Source of the DNA: Ignatzschineria larvae DSM 13226
Lineage (GTDB): Bacteria; Pseudomonadota; Gammaproteobacteria; Cardiobacteriales; Wohlfahrtiimonadaceae
Length of the DNA: 64,000 nt
Assembly: GCF_038500265.1 (NCBI RefSeq)
Contig: NZ_CP150637.1
Coordinates: 707,501-771,500, forward strand
Direction of reading: 5' to 3'
Shown in pieces: positions 52,900 to 63,436 of this stretch (positions within the stretch are counted from its first letter, which is position 1; every line of letters starts with the position of its first letter). Under the pieces are notes generated by a model. It searched no databases, had not been told where the DNA came from, and worked only from the letters and a program-made list of their open reading frames with translations. Position numbers and translations under genes: made by a program.

Positions 52900-53418
52900 A
52901 TGGCCATTTTAGAGGTGATTACTGTTCCACATCCTACGTTACGGGAGAAGGCTTTACCGGTGACAACATTTGACGATGAGTTAAAAACATTAGTCGAGAA
53001 TATGTTTGATACGATGTATGAGGAAAAGGGCGTTGGACTTGCCGCTAATCAGGTGAATATATTGCAGCGGTTATTTATCGCAGATTGTTCAGAAGAGCGT
53101 GATGCGCCGATGGTCTTTATTAATCCTGAAATTATTGCAGCATCAGAAGAGACAGATGCGGCGGAAGAGGGATGCTTATCACTGCCGACGATGTATGGTG
53201 GTCCTGTGATTCGTCCTACTAAAGTGACCGTTAAAGCGCAAAATATTGAAGGTGAATGGTTTGAATTAGAAGCAGAAGGTCTTCTAGCTCGCTGTATTCA
53301 ACATGAATTAGATCATCTTAATGGTGTGCTCTTTATCGATTATCTCTCACGAATGAAACAAGATCGAATTTTAAAAAAATTAGAGAAAGTGCTCAAAGAG
53401 CGTGATCAAGAACAGTAA
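52900..53418 (+). CDS. def: Peptide deformylase
   Basis: Removes the N-formyl group from nascent proteins; iron/zinc enzyme. 172 residues (E. coli 169) with the three family motifs GVGLAANQ (about 45-52), EEGCLSLP (metal Cys) and QHELDHLNGVLF (two metal His and catalytic Glu). First of the def-fmt-rsmB group, 63 bases before fmt. Confidence 0.97.
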   Translation: MAILEVITVPHPTLREKALPVTTFDDELKTLVENMFDTMYEEKGVGLAANQVNILQRLFIADCSEERDAPMVFINPEIIAASEETDAAEEGCLSLPTMYGGPVIRPTKVTVKAQNIEGEWFELEAEGLLARCIQHELDHLNGVLFIDYLSRMKQDRILKKLEKVLKERDQEQ

Positions 53419-53481
53419 TATTGTCTACTGAGGTATCTATTGCTACGGTAGCAAAAGATCATTTCATAGAGGGAGAGAATC

Positions 53482-54414
53482 ATGAGTTTGCGTATTGTAT
53501 TTGCCGGAACACCAGAATTTTCGGTAGAAGTATTAGAAGCGTTGATCGCAAGTGAACATCAGGTGGTGGCGGTGTATACGCAGCCTGATCGGCCTCGAGG
53601 GCGTGGAAAAAAGTTACAGTTTACCCCCGTAAAAGAGGTGGCGGTTTCTCATAATATCCCGGTGATGCAACCTGTTTCGCTTAGAAATATGGAGGCACAA
53701 GAAGAACTTAAAGCATTGAATGCCGATCTAATGGTGGTGGTGGCTTATGGGCTCATTTTACCGCAAGCGGTCTTAGAGATTCCTCGATATGGTTGTGTGA
53801 ATATTCACGCCTCATTACTACCAAGATGGCGAGGAGCTGCCCCAATTCATCGTGCTATTGAAGCGGGTGATCAAGAGAGCGGCGTTGCGATTATGCAGAT
53901 GGATCAAGGTTTAGATACCGGTGCTGTATGGCGTGAAGCGGTAGTCAAAATTGATGAGAATATGACTACCGGTGAATTACACGATGAATTGAAGAAAGTA
54001 GGCGCTAAGCTTTTAGTGGATACCATTCCAATGATTGTTGCCGGCGATCAACATCCTACTGCTCAATCAGAGGTGGGGATTACCTATGCCGAGAAGATCT
54101 CAAAAGCAGAGGCTATGATCAATTGGCAAGAGAATCGACTCACTCTGAAGCGTAAAATCCATGCTTTCAATCCATTTCCAGGGGCTTATACCTCACTGGA
54201 TGGGGCTCTTTTGAAAATTTTTAGAGTGATTGAGAGCGATAAGGCAATCTCAGGTGTCCCCGGAAGTTTACATGTGATCGATGATCGACTCTTTGTAATC
54301 GCCGGCGATGGATTAGCCTTAGAAATATTAGAATTACAAGCGGCCGGTAAACGGAAGATGGAGAGTGCACTCTTTATCAAAGGCCATGAACTTAATCAAA
54401 AGGTATGTCAATAG
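53482..54414 (+). CDS. fmt: Methionyl-tRNA formyltransferase
   Basis: Formylates Met-tRNAi using 10-formyl-THF. 310 residues (E. coli 315): FAGTPEFSVEVL, QPDRPRGRGKK (tRNA-binding loop), the active site VNIHASLLPRWRGAAPIHRAIEAGD, and MDQGLDTGAV; C-terminal OB-like domain from about 205. AGAGGGAG before the ATG. Its stop is directly followed by the rsmB ATG. Confidence 0.96.
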   Translation: MSLRIVFAGTPEFSVEVLEALIASEHQVVAVYTQPDRPRGRGKKLQFTPVKEVAVSHNIPVMQPVSLRNMEAQEELKALNADLMVVVAYGLILPQAVLEIPRYGCVNIHASLLPRWRGAAPIHRAIEAGDQESGVAIMQMDQGLDTGAVWREAVVKIDENMTTGELHDELKKVGAKLLVDTIPMIVAGDQHPTAQSEVGITYAEKISKAEAMINWQENRLTLKRKIHAFNPFPGAYTSLDGALLKIFRVIESDKAISGVPGSLHVIDDRLFVIAGDGLALEILELQAAGKRKMESALFIKGHELNQKVCQ

Positions 54415-55752
54415 ATGGCAATTCAAGAAGCGCTCTATCCCAAATTAATGAAAAATCCACGCTTTGTAGCGGTAGAGATTATCAGACAAGTTTTAAATGG
54501 TAGCTCACTCAGTGATGCACTGCCACACTATACGGAGAAACTTTCCGACCAAGATCGCCGCTTTGTCCAACATTTACTCTATGGGTCTTTGCGGCAATAT
54601 GATGCGTTAGAAGATCGTGTTGCGCAAATGCTCTCAAAACCCATTAAGCCCTCAGAAATTGAGGTGAAATTAGTATTAATTTTAGCGGCTTACGAACTTC
54701 TTGAGATGGCAACAGCGGAGTATGCCATTTTAAATAATTGGGTCAATCTCATTAAAGAGATGGATAAGCTTTGGGCGAGCGGTTTAACGAATGCCGTACT
54801 GCGTAATATTCAACGTGGGCAGTTACCACCGGCGAAGAGTTTAGCCGGAAAATGTAATCTACCGGCATGGTTAGCAAAGCGGCTTGAAACACAATGGGGT
54901 AAAGAGAGCCTCGAGAAGATTGGTATTTTCTATCAGTTACATCCTGAAATGATTCTGCGCGTTAATCGACAAAAGACAGATCGAGCGAGTTATCTTACTC
55001 TGCTTGCAGCCGCCGGCATTAGTGCCGAAGCTCACCAATGGGTAGAGAGTGCGATTGTGCTTGAACAAGCGGTGAATGTGGAAAAATTGCCAAAATTTGA
55101 GGAAGGTTTTGTCAGTGTACAAGATGCTTCCGCGCAATTAGCAGCAATACTACTTGCTCCCGAAGCGGGAATGCAGGTTCTTGATGCTTGTGCGGCTCCC
55201 GGAGGGAAGAGTACTGCGATTTTAGAATATGCGCCAGAGATAGCGAAATTAGTAGCGCTTGATAGCTCTGAAGAGCGATTATCGAGGGTTTTTGAGAATA
55301 TTGCCCGCATTTGTGGTGAAGTACCTGCCTCAGTAGAAGTCGTGGCAACACCGGCGGAAACCTATGAAGCGCCAGTTCTTTTTGATCGGATCTTATTAGA
55401 TGTTCCTTGTTCTGCAACCGGCATTATGCATCGACATCCTGATATTAAGCGTTTGCGTCAAGCTCAAGACATTGAAAAGTTAAGAGGCATTCAATATGCC
55501 ATATTAGAGCATGCTTGGACACTGCTTGCGCCGGGTGGACGTTTACTTTATGCCACTTGCTCTATCTTAAAAGATGAAAATGAGCAGCAGATTCGTCGAT
55601 TCTTAAAAGCCGAACCTGGTGCTATGGAGCTTAAATTATCGCTTCCCTTTGGTGAAAGTCGCGATGTAGGGCATCAGATTTTGCCACTCTATTTCGATAT
55701 GGATCAGAGCGTTGATGGTTTCTATTATGCGCTTTTAGAGAAGAAAGTATAA
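54415..55752 (+). CDS. rsmB: 16S rRNA (cytosine-967-C5) methyltransferase
   Basis: RsmB (Fmu/Sun) methylates C967. 445 residues: N-terminal NusB-like RNA-binding domain (about 15-140, FVQHLLYGSLRQYDALEDRV), then the methyltransferase with VSVQDASAQLAAILL, LDACAAPGGKSTAILE (SAM loop), LLDVPCSATGIMHRHPDIK and LLYATCSILKDENEQQI, holding the two catalytic Cys. The start abuts fmt with no spacer. Confidence 0.95.
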   Translation: MAIQEALYPKLMKNPRFVAVEIIRQVLNGSSLSDALPHYTEKLSDQDRRFVQHLLYGSLRQYDALEDRVAQMLSKPIKPSEIEVKLVLILAAYELLEMATAEYAILNNWVNLIKEMDKLWASGLTNAVLRNIQRGQLPPAKSLAGKCNLPAWLAKRLETQWGKESLEKIGIFYQLHPEMILRVNRQKTDRASYLTLLAAAGISAEAHQWVESAIVLEQAVNVEKLPKFEEGFVSVQDASAQLAAILLAPEAGMQVLDACAAPGGKSTAILEYAPEIAKLVALDSSEERLSRVFENIARICGEVPASVEVVATPAETYEAPVLFDRILLDVPCSATGIMHRHPDIKRLRQAQDIEKLRGIQYAILEHAWTLLAPGGRLLYATCSILKDENEQQIRRFLKAEPGAMELKLSLPFGESRDVGHQILPLYFDMDQSVDGFYYALLEKKV

Positions 55753-55856
55753 AAGAAAGAATAAGAGAAGGCACAAGAGGAAGCATCGGTTTTATAAAAT
55801 GGTTTTATCAGTTTGACAGCAGAAAAGTATTAGTAAAACAGATGATTAGACACTAT

Positions 55857-55887
55857 ACTTCATTAGGTCAAGTATGCTTGATGAAGT
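55857..55887 (+). other. Bulged hairpin between rsmB and the DUF4390 gene
   Basis: ACTTCA and TCAAG (separated by a five-base bulge) pair with CTTGATGAAGT around a TATG loop, with no T tract. Could modulate read-through from def-fmt-rsmB into the next genes. Confidence 0.3.
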
Positions 55888-55964
55888 AGTACTGAAATAG
55901 AGACGCAAGAGATCATTTTTTTGAGAGTGAAGGGCTATTTTTAGTAGGAATAGATAGAAAAACG

Positions 55965-56717
55965 ATGCAAAGAAAAACGCAGAAACAGCCTATATTTGCA
56001 GATTTAAGTTATTTACTTAACCCGCAAGATCGATTATTAAGAGAGATTTTTAGATCTAAAAATTACTTAATGCGTTTTTTCTTATGGAGTTTCATAATTG
56101 CCATTTTGATGACATCTATGGCGACAGCAGGCATAGAGAATGGACAGTTACGTGCTAGATCTACCAAGCAATCTTCGCTTGCCATTGAGCAAGTAGAGAT
56201 GGAGTTTTATCTACCTAAACATCCTAATCAGCGCCTACAGGATATGGAAAAACTCTATCAAGGGGATCTGACAGCGCTCAATATTGAGCTCTCATTTCGC
56301 AGTAAAATTGTGATGAGTGATGCACAAGAGCAGATGCTCTTAAATGGGATACCGCTCACATTTGTTTATGAAGTGCGAATTGAGAAGCCCGGTCTTTTTT
56401 GGGCAAGCTCAAGTTATATGCAGGAGATTCACTATCGGCTCTACTATCATGGGCTTTCAAAGCAATTTGTAGTGCGAAATCTTGAAAATGGCAAGCAGCA
56501 TAGTTATCCAACCTTAAGCCTTGCGATTTTGTCGATCTCAACACCGACAGATATTGAGTTTCATTTAGAGGATTCGGCGGGCCTTGTGCTCAAGGAGTAT
56601 CAAGGTCGAGCTAAGCTGTGGTTAGATATTGAAGCCTTGCCAACACCGCTTCGCATTCCGGCCTACCTATCGCCTAATTGGTGGCTCAATTCACAATGGT
56701 TTAAGTGGGAATTTTGA
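55965..56717 (+). CDS. DUF4390-family exported protein
   Basis: A 250-residue protein of unknown function. A charged N-terminus is followed by one hydrophobic segment (about 38-55, FLWSFIIAILMTSMATA) ending in an AxA-like signal cleavage site, then a beta-rich periplasmic domain with IELSFRSKIVMSDAQEQMLLNGIPLTFVYEVRI, the signature of DUF4390. This family is regularly encoded between rsmB and an NtrY-type kinase in Neisseria and betaproteobacteria, as here, so a role as periplasmic partner of the kinase is a fair inference. The ATG at 55965 has AGGA about 15 bases upstream; an ATG at 56070 (MRFFLW) would give a more usual signal peptide. Overlaps the kinase gene by 13 bases. Confidence 0.75.
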   Translation: MQRKTQKQPIFADLSYLLNPQDRLLREIFRSKNYLMRFFLWSFIIAILMTSMATAGIENGQLRARSTKQSSLAIEQVEMEFYLPKHPNQRLQDMEKLYQGDLTALNIELSFRSKIVMSDAQEQMLLNGIPLTFVYEVRIEKPGLFWASSSYMQEIHYRLYYHGLSKQFVVRNLENGKQHSYPTLSLAILSISTPTDIEFHLEDSAGLVLKEYQGRAKLWLDIEALPTPLRIPAYLSPNWWLNSQWFKWEF

Positions 56718-58927
56718 TCATGATGAATTTTATCCGTAAACAAGGTTTTACAATCTTTCTGCTGCTTTCCCTGTTATTAACCATTATTCTCGGTGTAATG
56801 CTTCGTTCGATTGAGTCGGCCGTGCTCTATTCGCGTTACTACACGTGGATTATTATCGCCGGTGCAGTCTGTTTTCTCTCTTTAATGTGTCTCGTGCTCT
56901 ATTTTTTGGTGCAGTTACTGCAAGGTGTGAGAAAGAAGCGTCTTGGTGCTCGATTGAATGCAAGGATGATGATGTTCTTCTCAGGGCTTTCAATCGTGCC
57001 CATTGTGATACTCTTTCTTTTTGCCGGCATTATGATTCAACGAGGGATTGATAGTTGGTTTGATGAGTCGCTTGACCAAGGCTTTGATGATGCCCTAACT
57101 TTGGCACAATCGGCACTTGAAACACGAAGAATCGATGCGCTTGAGATTACTCAAGCTATTGGGAGCCGAATTGCAGATCTGAATTCCTTAGACCTTGCGT
57201 ATGAATTAGAGAATCTTCGTTTTGATGCGAATGCGCTCGATTTGACGGTTTTTGATCATCGGGGTCGAATTTTAGCGACGAGTTCAAGTAATACGACTGT
57301 CAATCTCCCCGAATTGCCCAATGATATTGTCTTGATGAGTGTCTTCAATGATATGGATTATGTCTGGCTTGAACCTGTGGGGGATGATGAATTGCAGGTT
57401 CGAGTGATTATTCGAATTGATTCAGAAGCGCCGCGCGTTGTACAAGCGATCTATGAAATTCCACCGCGTTATACGGAGCTAGGCTTATCAACTCAACGCT
57501 CAGTGGAGAGCTATAAGCAGTATAAAACCTTACAGCAATCGCTTAAAGGTCAATTAATGGCGATCTTAACGCTTGTTTCGCTCTTAGCGATTTTGCTTGC
57601 GTTAGGGGGATCATATTTTGCAACAAGGCGTTTAGTCAATCCTATTCGTAAACTCTCGATTGCTTCAAAAGCGGTTTCAGAAGGGGACTTTGATCGAGAA
57701 TTGACAGTTAAATCAAATGATGAGATTGGCTTTTTGACAGAATCTTTTAATGAGATGATGATCAAATTACGGCAAGCGAATGAAGCCGAAAAAGCCTCGC
57801 AGCGTTTACTTTTTGCACAAAGATCTTATTTAGAAGCGGTACTTGCGAATCTCTCATCGGGTGTTCTGGTACTTGATAATCATGGGCGAATTAGAACCTA
57901 TAATGAAGCGGCGCTCTCGATTTTACGTACTAAAAGAGAAGTGTTACAAAAAATCACATTAGAAGATTCATCGACGATTGATGAATCATTGCACTTCTTC
58001 TTCTCGCCTCTTCATGATTATCTAGAGAAAAAATCAAAAGGCAGTGAAGGGGATCGGTTTGAGGTGATGCGCGTAGAGAAGGCTATTGCGCAAATTATCT
58101 CTATTCGTACTTCAGAACCTTTAGAGAATCGTAGTTTGCCAAGTGGTTATGCCATCGTCTTTGATGATATCACTCAGCTCATTAATTCAGAGCGGGAAGC
58201 GGCTTGGGGAGAAGTGGCTCGCCGTCTTGCCCATGAAATTAAAAACCCCTTAACGCCGATTCAGCTCTCCGCTGAACGCTTAGCCTTTAAATTACAATCG
58301 AAGTTAGCAGTTGAAGATCAGCAATTACTCGAGAAATCAACACAAACCATTATCACGCAAGTCAATGCGATGAAGAAGATGGTCAATGCCTTTAGTCAAT
58401 ATGCAAGAGCGCCGAAATTACATCTCAAACAGATTGATCTTTCAACGCTTGCAGAAGAGGTCACATTCCTCTACAGCGATTATGCGCGAGGTATTGAAGT
58501 GACTTTAGGTCGGCCAAAGCAAGCGATACTCATTAATGGTGACGAGATTCGGTTACGGCAGTTATTACATAATTTAATTAAGAATGCGGTAGAGGCTTGC
58601 CAAGAGAATCATGAGATTCTACATGGTCGTGTTGCAGTGGATTTGAAGATGGATGAGGCACAAAATCATGTTATCTTAACAGTGACAGATAATGGTAATG
58701 GTATTGATGAGTCACTTATCAATCGCATGTTTGAGCCATATGTTTCTACCAAAGAGAAGGGAACAGGCTTAGGTTTATCAGTTGTTAAAAAAATAGTGGA
58801 AGAACATAGTGGCCAGATTGCCATCTATTCGGGTAAAGAGCGAGTAGGGACGCAGGTGGAAGTTGTGTTACCCATAGGTCAAGAACAGTTAGAGGATAGG
58901 AAAAATCATGACGAACAAAGTCAATAA
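56705..58927 (+). CDS. ntrY: NtrY-type sensor histidine kinase, no adjacent regulator
   Basis: A 740-residue membrane kinase. Four hydrophobic spans (about 10-33, 45-72, 95-118 and 282-305) enclose a periplasmic domain (about 118-280); then HAMP (about 300-355, [22 protein letters not shown]), PAS (about 378-470, [20 protein letters not shown]), HisKA with [22 protein letters not shown] (phospho-accepting His near 507) and HATPase with [19 protein letters not shown] and [13 protein letters not shown]. NtrY-NtrX pairs respond to nitrogen or redox/envelope state. The start (56705 GTG-region or the ATG at 56720) overlaps the DUF4390 gene. The expected ntrX response regulator is replaced by argH, which overlaps its end by 20 bases. 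Confidence 0.87.
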   Translation: MGILIMMNFIRKQGFTIFLLLSLLLTIILGVMLRSIESAVLYSRYYTWIIIAGAVCFLSLMCLVLYFLVQLLQGVRKKRLGARLNARMMMFFSGLSIVPIVILFLFAGIMIQRGIDSWFDESLDQGFDDALTLAQSALETRRIDALEITQAIGSRIADLNSLDLAYELENLRFDANALDLTVFDHRGRILATSSSNTTVNLPELPNDIVLMSVFNDMDYVWLEPVGDDELQVRVIIRIDSEAPRVVQAIYEIPPRYTELGLSTQRSVESYKQYKTLQQSLKGQLMAILTLVSLLAILLALGGSYFATRRLVNPIRKLSIASKAVSEGDFDRELTVKSNDEIGFLTESFNEMMIKLRQANEAEKASQRLLFAQRSYLEAVLANLSSGVLVLDNHGRIRTYNEAALSILRTKREVLQKITLEDSSTIDESLHFFFSPLHDYLEKKSKGSEGDRFEVMRVEKAIAQIISIRTSEPLENRSLPSGYAIVFDDITQLINSEREAAWGEVARRLAHEIKNPLTPIQLSAERLAFKLQSKLAVEDQQLLEKSTQTIITQVNAMKKMVNAFSQYARAPKLHLKQIDLSTLAEEVTFLYSDYARGIEVTLGRPKQAILINGDEIRLRQLLHNLIKNAVEACQENHEILHGRVAVDLKMDEAQNHVILTVTDNGNGIDESLINRMFEPYVSTKEKGTGLGLSVVKKIVEEHSGQIAIYSGKERVGTQVEVVLPIGQEQLEDRKNHDEQSQ

Positions 58928-60290
58928 ACAGTGGGGTGGACGTTTCTCAGAGAGCACAGATGCTTTTGTACAAGCATTTACAGGATCGGTAGATTTCGAT
59001 CAGAGAATGTATGCTGAAGATATTGCCGGATCATTGGCGCATGCAGAGATGCTCTTTACGCAAGGAATCTTAACAGAGGAAGATTTCACCTTGATTAAAG
59101 AGGGCTTAGCGGCGGTGAAAGCCGAGATTGAAGCGGGTCATTTCCCATGGTCTATTGAGCTTGAAGATGTTCATATGAATATCGAATCAAGTTTAACAGA
59201 GAAGATTGGTATCGCCGGAAAACGCCTACATACAGGACGTTCTCGTAATGATCAGGTGGCTACTGATATTCGTCTTTGGCTACGCAATCAATTAGATCAT
59301 ATTGATGCTGAATTGAAGCGTCTACAACAAGGCATTTTATCAGTTGCTGAGAAAGAGCATGATACCATTATGCCGGGCTTTACCCATTTACAAGTGGCGC
59401 AGCCGATTACTTTTGGTCACCATCTGATGGCGTGGTTTGAGATGATTAAGCGTGATCGGGAACGTTTCCAAGATTGTCGTAAACGCCTTAATATCTCGCC
59501 ATTAGGTGCTGCCGCTCTTGCGGGGACAACTTATCCGATTGATCGTCACTTAACAGCTTCACTTTTAGGGTTCAGCGCACCTTCAGAAAACTCGCTTGAT
59601 TCAGTGTCTGATCGTGATTTTGCCATTGAATTTACTGCAGATGCTGCGATTTTAGCGATGCATCTTTCTCGTTTTTCTGAAGAATTAGTGCTTTGGGCAA
59701 CGCCGGCATTTGATTTTATTAATCTGCCAGATCGTTTCTGTACCGGCTCATCGATTATGCCACAGAAGAAAAATCCTGATGTGCCAGAATTGGTGCGGGG
59801 TAAAACAGGGCGTGTTTATGGTCATCTCTTCTCACTCTTAACGTTAATGAAGAGCCAACCTTTAGCTTATAATAAGGATAATCAAGAAGATAAAGAGCCA
59901 CTATTTGATACAGTGGATACAATCCTTGGATCAGTGCGAGCATTTGCGGATATGATTCCGGCGATTTCAAGTAAGAAAGAGAATATGTATGCTCGAACTA
60001 AATTAGGTTTTGCAACAGCAACGGATTTGGCAGATTACCTTGTGCGTAAAGGGATGCCTTTCAGAAATGCCCATGAAGTGGTGGGGAATGCTGTGCGTTT
60101 AGGGGTTGAGACAAGACGTGATCTCTCGGAGATGGAATTGGCAGAGTTACAACAATTCTCTGATCTAATTACGGATGATGTCTTTGATTATCTCACGTTA
60201 GAAGGCTCTGTAGCTGCCCGTAATCATTACGGTGGTACTGCACCAAAACAAGTACTAGCAGCAATTGAGCGTGCGAAAGAGATTATTTAA
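58908..60290 (+). CDS. argH: Argininosuccinate lyase
   Basis: Splits argininosuccinate into arginine and fumarate. 460 residues (E. coli 457) of the fumarase/ASL family: [83 protein letters not shown] and the signature [23 protein letters not shown] with the catalytic Ser. No other arg gene is nearby. The start lies 20 bases inside the kinase gene with AGGATAGG upstream, so it may be translationally coupled to it. Confidence 0.97.
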   Translation: MTNKVNKQWGGRFSESTDAFVQAFTGSVDFDQRMYAEDIAGSLAHAEMLFTQGILTEEDFTLIKEGLAAVKAEIEAGHFPWSIELEDVHMNIESSLTEKIGIAGKRLHTGRSRNDQVATDIRLWLRNQLDHIDAELKRLQQGILSVAEKEHDTIMPGFTHLQVAQPITFGHHLMAWFEMIKRDRERFQDCRKRLNISPLGAAALAGTTYPIDRHLTASLLGFSAPSENSLDSVSDRDFAIEFTADAAILAMHLSRFSEELVLWATPAFDFINLPDRFCTGSSIMPQKKNPDVPELVRGKTGRVYGHLFSLLTLMKSQPLAYNKDNQEDKEPLFDTVDTILGSVRAFADMIPAISSKKENMYARTKLGFATATDLADYLVRKGMPFRNAHEVVGNAVRLGVETRRDLSEMELAELQQFSDLITDDVFDYLTLEGSVAARNHYGGTAPKQVLAAIERAKEII

Positions 60291-60344
60291 AAAAGGCTCA
60301 TCTAGGCCAAGATTTAGTTTATTATTTAATTAATGAGCCCAAAT

Positions 60345-60391
60345 GATCTATCAAAAATGGCGTGATCTGCCAAGATTGATAGATCTTTTTC
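60345..60391 (+). terminator. Terminator after argH, two-tier stem
   Basis: A 10-bp stem GATCTATCAA/TTGATAGATC (60345-60354 with 60376-60385) carries a second TGGC/GCCA stem (60358-60361 with 60369-60372) above a symmetric AAA/AGA internal loop, followed by TTTTT. Confidence 0.88.
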
Positions 60392-60588
60392 ATTTCCTTG
60401 CGATTATTTACAGGGAATATGCGAAATTTTAGAGGAATATATCGGGTATAATTATGAGGATACGAAAGAGAAGCGTATAGTTTCATCGCTTATAGTGTCG
60501 ATCATTGATCGGATAGATCTAGCAATCCCATGATTGATTAGTTGATCGTTTATGAATAAAAGAGAATAAAACAGGAATTGTTTCATTA

Positions 60589-61758
60589 ATGGTATTAAGA
60601 AAAAAAAGGGTAATATGGCATCGGTTACTGATTGTCATGATGTCAGTGTTAATCATTGCAGCTTGTGCTTCTTCGCCGCGTTCAAAGGTTGGATTTGAAG
60701 AGCCGAAGGCTATGGCGCCTATGATTGATTTTTGGGTAAAAGTCTATAGTGTTTGGAATACAAATGAAGTGGCTTTCCATGATGATCGCTATATGGATGT
60801 CATCTATGATGTCGCTGTCATTCCGCATGGGGATCGACTTGCGTGGGATACAACTTCACGACTTATTCAAGATGATTTATTGATTGTCGAAGCATCTCTT
60901 ATCGATAAGCGCCTCTTAACAAGATCACAAGCCCGTATTAAAAATATGCTGATCAAGGCAGGTGGCACTAATGCAATTGTTGGAGCTGCGGATCGACTAC
61001 GTGGGCAGCGTGGCCTTAAATCTGAATTCCTCGCGGGATTAGAGCGCAGCCAGATTTATATTCCTTACTTTAGAGCAGTTATGCGCGATGCAGGATTGCC
61101 GGAAGCGATTGCTTATCTACCTCATGTTGAATCCTCCTTTAATAAAGGCGCTCGTTCAAAAGTGGGGGCTGCAGGCATGTGGCAATTTATGCCATCTACA
61201 GCAAGAGGCTTTATGCCAATGCGAGCAAATGTCATCGACTCTCGCTATGATCCTTATCATGCGGTGCAGGGAGCGGCGAACTTAATGCGAGCAAATCATA
61301 AAGAGTTAGGTTATTGGCCTTTAACGATTACTGCTTATAATTCGGGGGCCGGTCATGGTATTCGTGCAAAAGAGCGTTATGGTAAGAATATCGGCAAAAT
61401 TGTCTTTGAATATAATGAAGGTGCCTTTAAATTTGCATCTCGAAATTTCTATGCAGAATTCTTAGCTGCTAAACGAATTGCAGAGAACCCGAGTCGGTAT
61501 TTTCCAGGATTTCGTTATCGTGTCTATCCAAGTCGTATTGAAGGGATTGAGTTAGTCGTGCCGATGAAGTTAGAAGATCTCTCTCGAGCGGTGAATGTGC
61601 CCGCTTCAGTATTAGTGGATCTCAATCCTGCATGGCTACGTAATATTTTGAATAATCAAGCGGAAATTCCTGCTAATTACGATATCTGGCTTCCGAAAGG
61701 TACGACTAAACAGATTCAAAATAGAGGCTTCTACCGTTTGAGTAAAATTCAGCCGTAA
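60589..61758 (+). CDS. mltD: Lytic murein transglycosylase, MltD-like lipoprotein
   Basis: A 389-residue outer-membrane lipoprotein: basic start, hydrophobic segment and lipobox IAAC (Cys27). The SLT domain (about 150-270) has AYLPHVESSFNKGARSKVGAAGMWQFMPSTARGFM with the catalytic Glu, then LTITAYNSGAGHGI. The C-terminal 70 residues resemble one LysM repeat (LEDLSRAVNVPASVLVDLNPAW...LPKGT). E. coli MltD (452) has two LysM repeats; this is shorter. Monocistronic, with a 300-base upstream gap. Confidence 0.87.
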   Translation: MVLRKKRVIWHRLLIVMMSVLIIAACASSPRSKVGFEEPKAMAPMIDFWVKVYSVWNTNEVAFHDDRYMDVIYDVAVIPHGDRLAWDTTSRLIQDDLLIVEASLIDKRLLTRSQARIKNMLIKAGGTNAIVGAADRLRGQRGLKSEFLAGLERSQIYIPYFRAVMRDAGLPEAIAYLPHVESSFNKGARSKVGAAGMWQFMPSTARGFMPMRANVIDSRYDPYHAVQGAANLMRANHKELGYWPLTITAYNSGAGHGIRAKERYGKNIGKIVFEYNEGAFKFASRNFYAEFLAAKRIAENPSRYFPGFRYRVYPSRIEGIELVVPMKLEDLSRAVNVPASVLVDLNPAWLRNILNNQAEIPANYDIWLPKGTTKQIQNRGFYRLSKIQP

Positions 61759-61990
61759 TGGAATAATATTTTTGAGTCATAATGGCTAAATTCTATGCCT
61801 ATATTTTTAGGAAAATGAGGGGATAGTAATTGAGAAGCTATAAAATAGTCATAAAAAGTAGTAGAAAAAGGGTTATTAAGAGCCTAAAGTAATGATGGTT
61901 AGAGAAGGTGGGCGATGATAGTGGTAATAGTCTAATAGGCTCATCTTCTATTTGAGAACACAGATTCTGTAAAAGGATAGAAACACTATT

Positions 61991-63076
61991 ATGGGAAACA
62001 TTCGTAAAGCAGCAAGCCTTGGTCAAAGTATTTGGTTTGATAATATTGAACGTCAAATGCTCGGAGAATCGGGCATTTTAGCGAAAATGATCGAAGAGGA
62101 AGGATTGCTGGGAATTACCTCAAATCCTGCTATTTTCGAGAAAGCAATTGCCGGCAGTGATGCTTATATTGCCGATATCCGAGATGAAGCTTATGAAGCT
62201 TTAACTGCAAGAGAACTCTTTTTTCATCTCGCCATTCAAGATATTCGTCAAGCATGCGATCTATTTGCTAAAACGTATGAAGCAACACAATATCGTGATG
62301 GTTATGTGAGCTTGGAAGTGTCCCCTGACTTAGCCCATGATGCGAATGGCACGATTATGGAAGCGCGTGTTTTATGGGAAGAGGTGAATCGCCCTAATTT
62401 AATGATCAAAGTACCCGCAACAAAAGCAGGATTAGTGGCTATTGAGACATTAACTGCTGAAGGGATTAATGTGAATGTCACTTTAATCTTTTCGCTTAAT
62501 CGCTATAAGGCAGTACTAGAGGCGTACCTCAAAGGATTAGAGGCGCGTGTGAAGGCGGGATTACCTATTGACCGTATCGCTTCTGTGGCAAGCTTTTTTA
62601 TCTCTCGGATTGATAGCGTTGTTGATAGTCTAGTGGCAGAGAAAGCCCCTCATTTGATGGGGAAAATAGCCGTTGATAATGCCAAAATGGCGTACCAACA
62701 TTATCTCTTTGAGATGGGCTTAGAGCGTGCAAAATTACTCAAAAAAGCAGGAATGCAGCCACAACGTCTATTATGGGCTTCGACCGGTGTGAAGAATCCT
62801 GAGTATCCTGAGTTACTCTATCTACAACAATTGATGGGGGCAGAGAGCGTCAATACAGTGCCGCCGAAAACCTATCAGGCTTTTTTAGAGGCGCAAGCTG
62901 AGGTCAAAGCCGAGATTGCCGAAGAGATTGCTTTATCAGAGGCTCGTTTAGCCGAATTGAAAGCGCTAGAAATCGATCTCAATGCCATTTGTGAAGACTT
63001 AGAAACCGCGGGTATTGAGCAATTTGTATCCGCTTTTGATTCTCTACTCTCGACAATTGAACATGCGCGCAAGTGA
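61991..63076 (+). CDS. tal: Transaldolase
   Basis: Transfers a three-carbon ketol unit in the non-oxidative pentose phosphate pathway. 361 residues, of the longer TalA/Tal subclass found in actinobacteria, cyanobacteria and some proteobacteria rather than the 317-residue E. coli TalB: LGITSNPAIFEKAIAGSDAY, VSLEVSPDLAHDA, RPNLMIKVPATKAG with Schiff-base Lys140, INVNVTLIFSL, ASVASFFISRIDS and LLWASTGVKNP. The last 60 residues are a helical, charged extension. AAAGGATAG upstream of the ATG; terminator downstream. Confidence 0.94.
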   Translation: MGNIRKAASLGQSIWFDNIERQMLGESGILAKMIEEEGLLGITSNPAIFEKAIAGSDAYIADIRDEAYEALTARELFFHLAIQDIRQACDLFAKTYEATQYRDGYVSLEVSPDLAHDANGTIMEARVLWEEVNRPNLMIKVPATKAGLVAIETLTAEGINVNVTLIFSLNRYKAVLEAYLKGLEARVKAGLPIDRIASVASFFISRIDSVVDSLVAEKAPHLMGKIAVDNAKMAYQHYLFEMGLERAKLLKKAGMQPQRLLWASTGVKNPEYPELLYLQQLMGAESVNTVPPKTYQAFLEAQAEVKAEIAEEIALSEARLAELKALEIDLNAICEDLETAGIEQFVSAFDSLLSTIEHARK

Positions 63077-63436
63077 AGCATAGATCTAAGGCTAGTAGAC
63101 TATAGATCTTTTATATTAGAGTTTTGTAGATTAGAGTCGATGGGTAATGAGAGAGGAAAGTGTGCTTTTTGTATTATGTCATCAATCTGTCATTAACAAG
63201 CTTTTTTAAGAGTGTTTAAACTTAGGGCAATATATTCAAGGGAATATGTTGCCTTTTTTATGGGAGCGCTATACTGTAAATAGGATTGAATCGGATACTC
63301 AATGACATAATGGAAAGATACCAAAATCGTATTGGGCATTTGGATTACATAATAATTAAAGTTAGAAACTCTAGTTAATAACTAGTGTTATTGATAAAAG
63401 TAAAACTGATCAAGTAGGAAATTAGGAACGAGTGGC
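63077..63436. other. Intergenic stretch between tal and tyrA
   Basis: 360 bases without a gene. It holds the tal terminator (63226-63259) and about 175 AT-rich bases upstream of tyrA in which I see no clear promoter. Confidence 0.6.
63226..63259 (+). terminator. Terminator after tal
   Basis: GGCAATATATTC/GAATATGTTGCC (63226-63237 with 63242-63253, one G-U pair), AAGG loop, then TTTTTT. Lies 150 bases past the tal stop. Confidence 0.9.
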
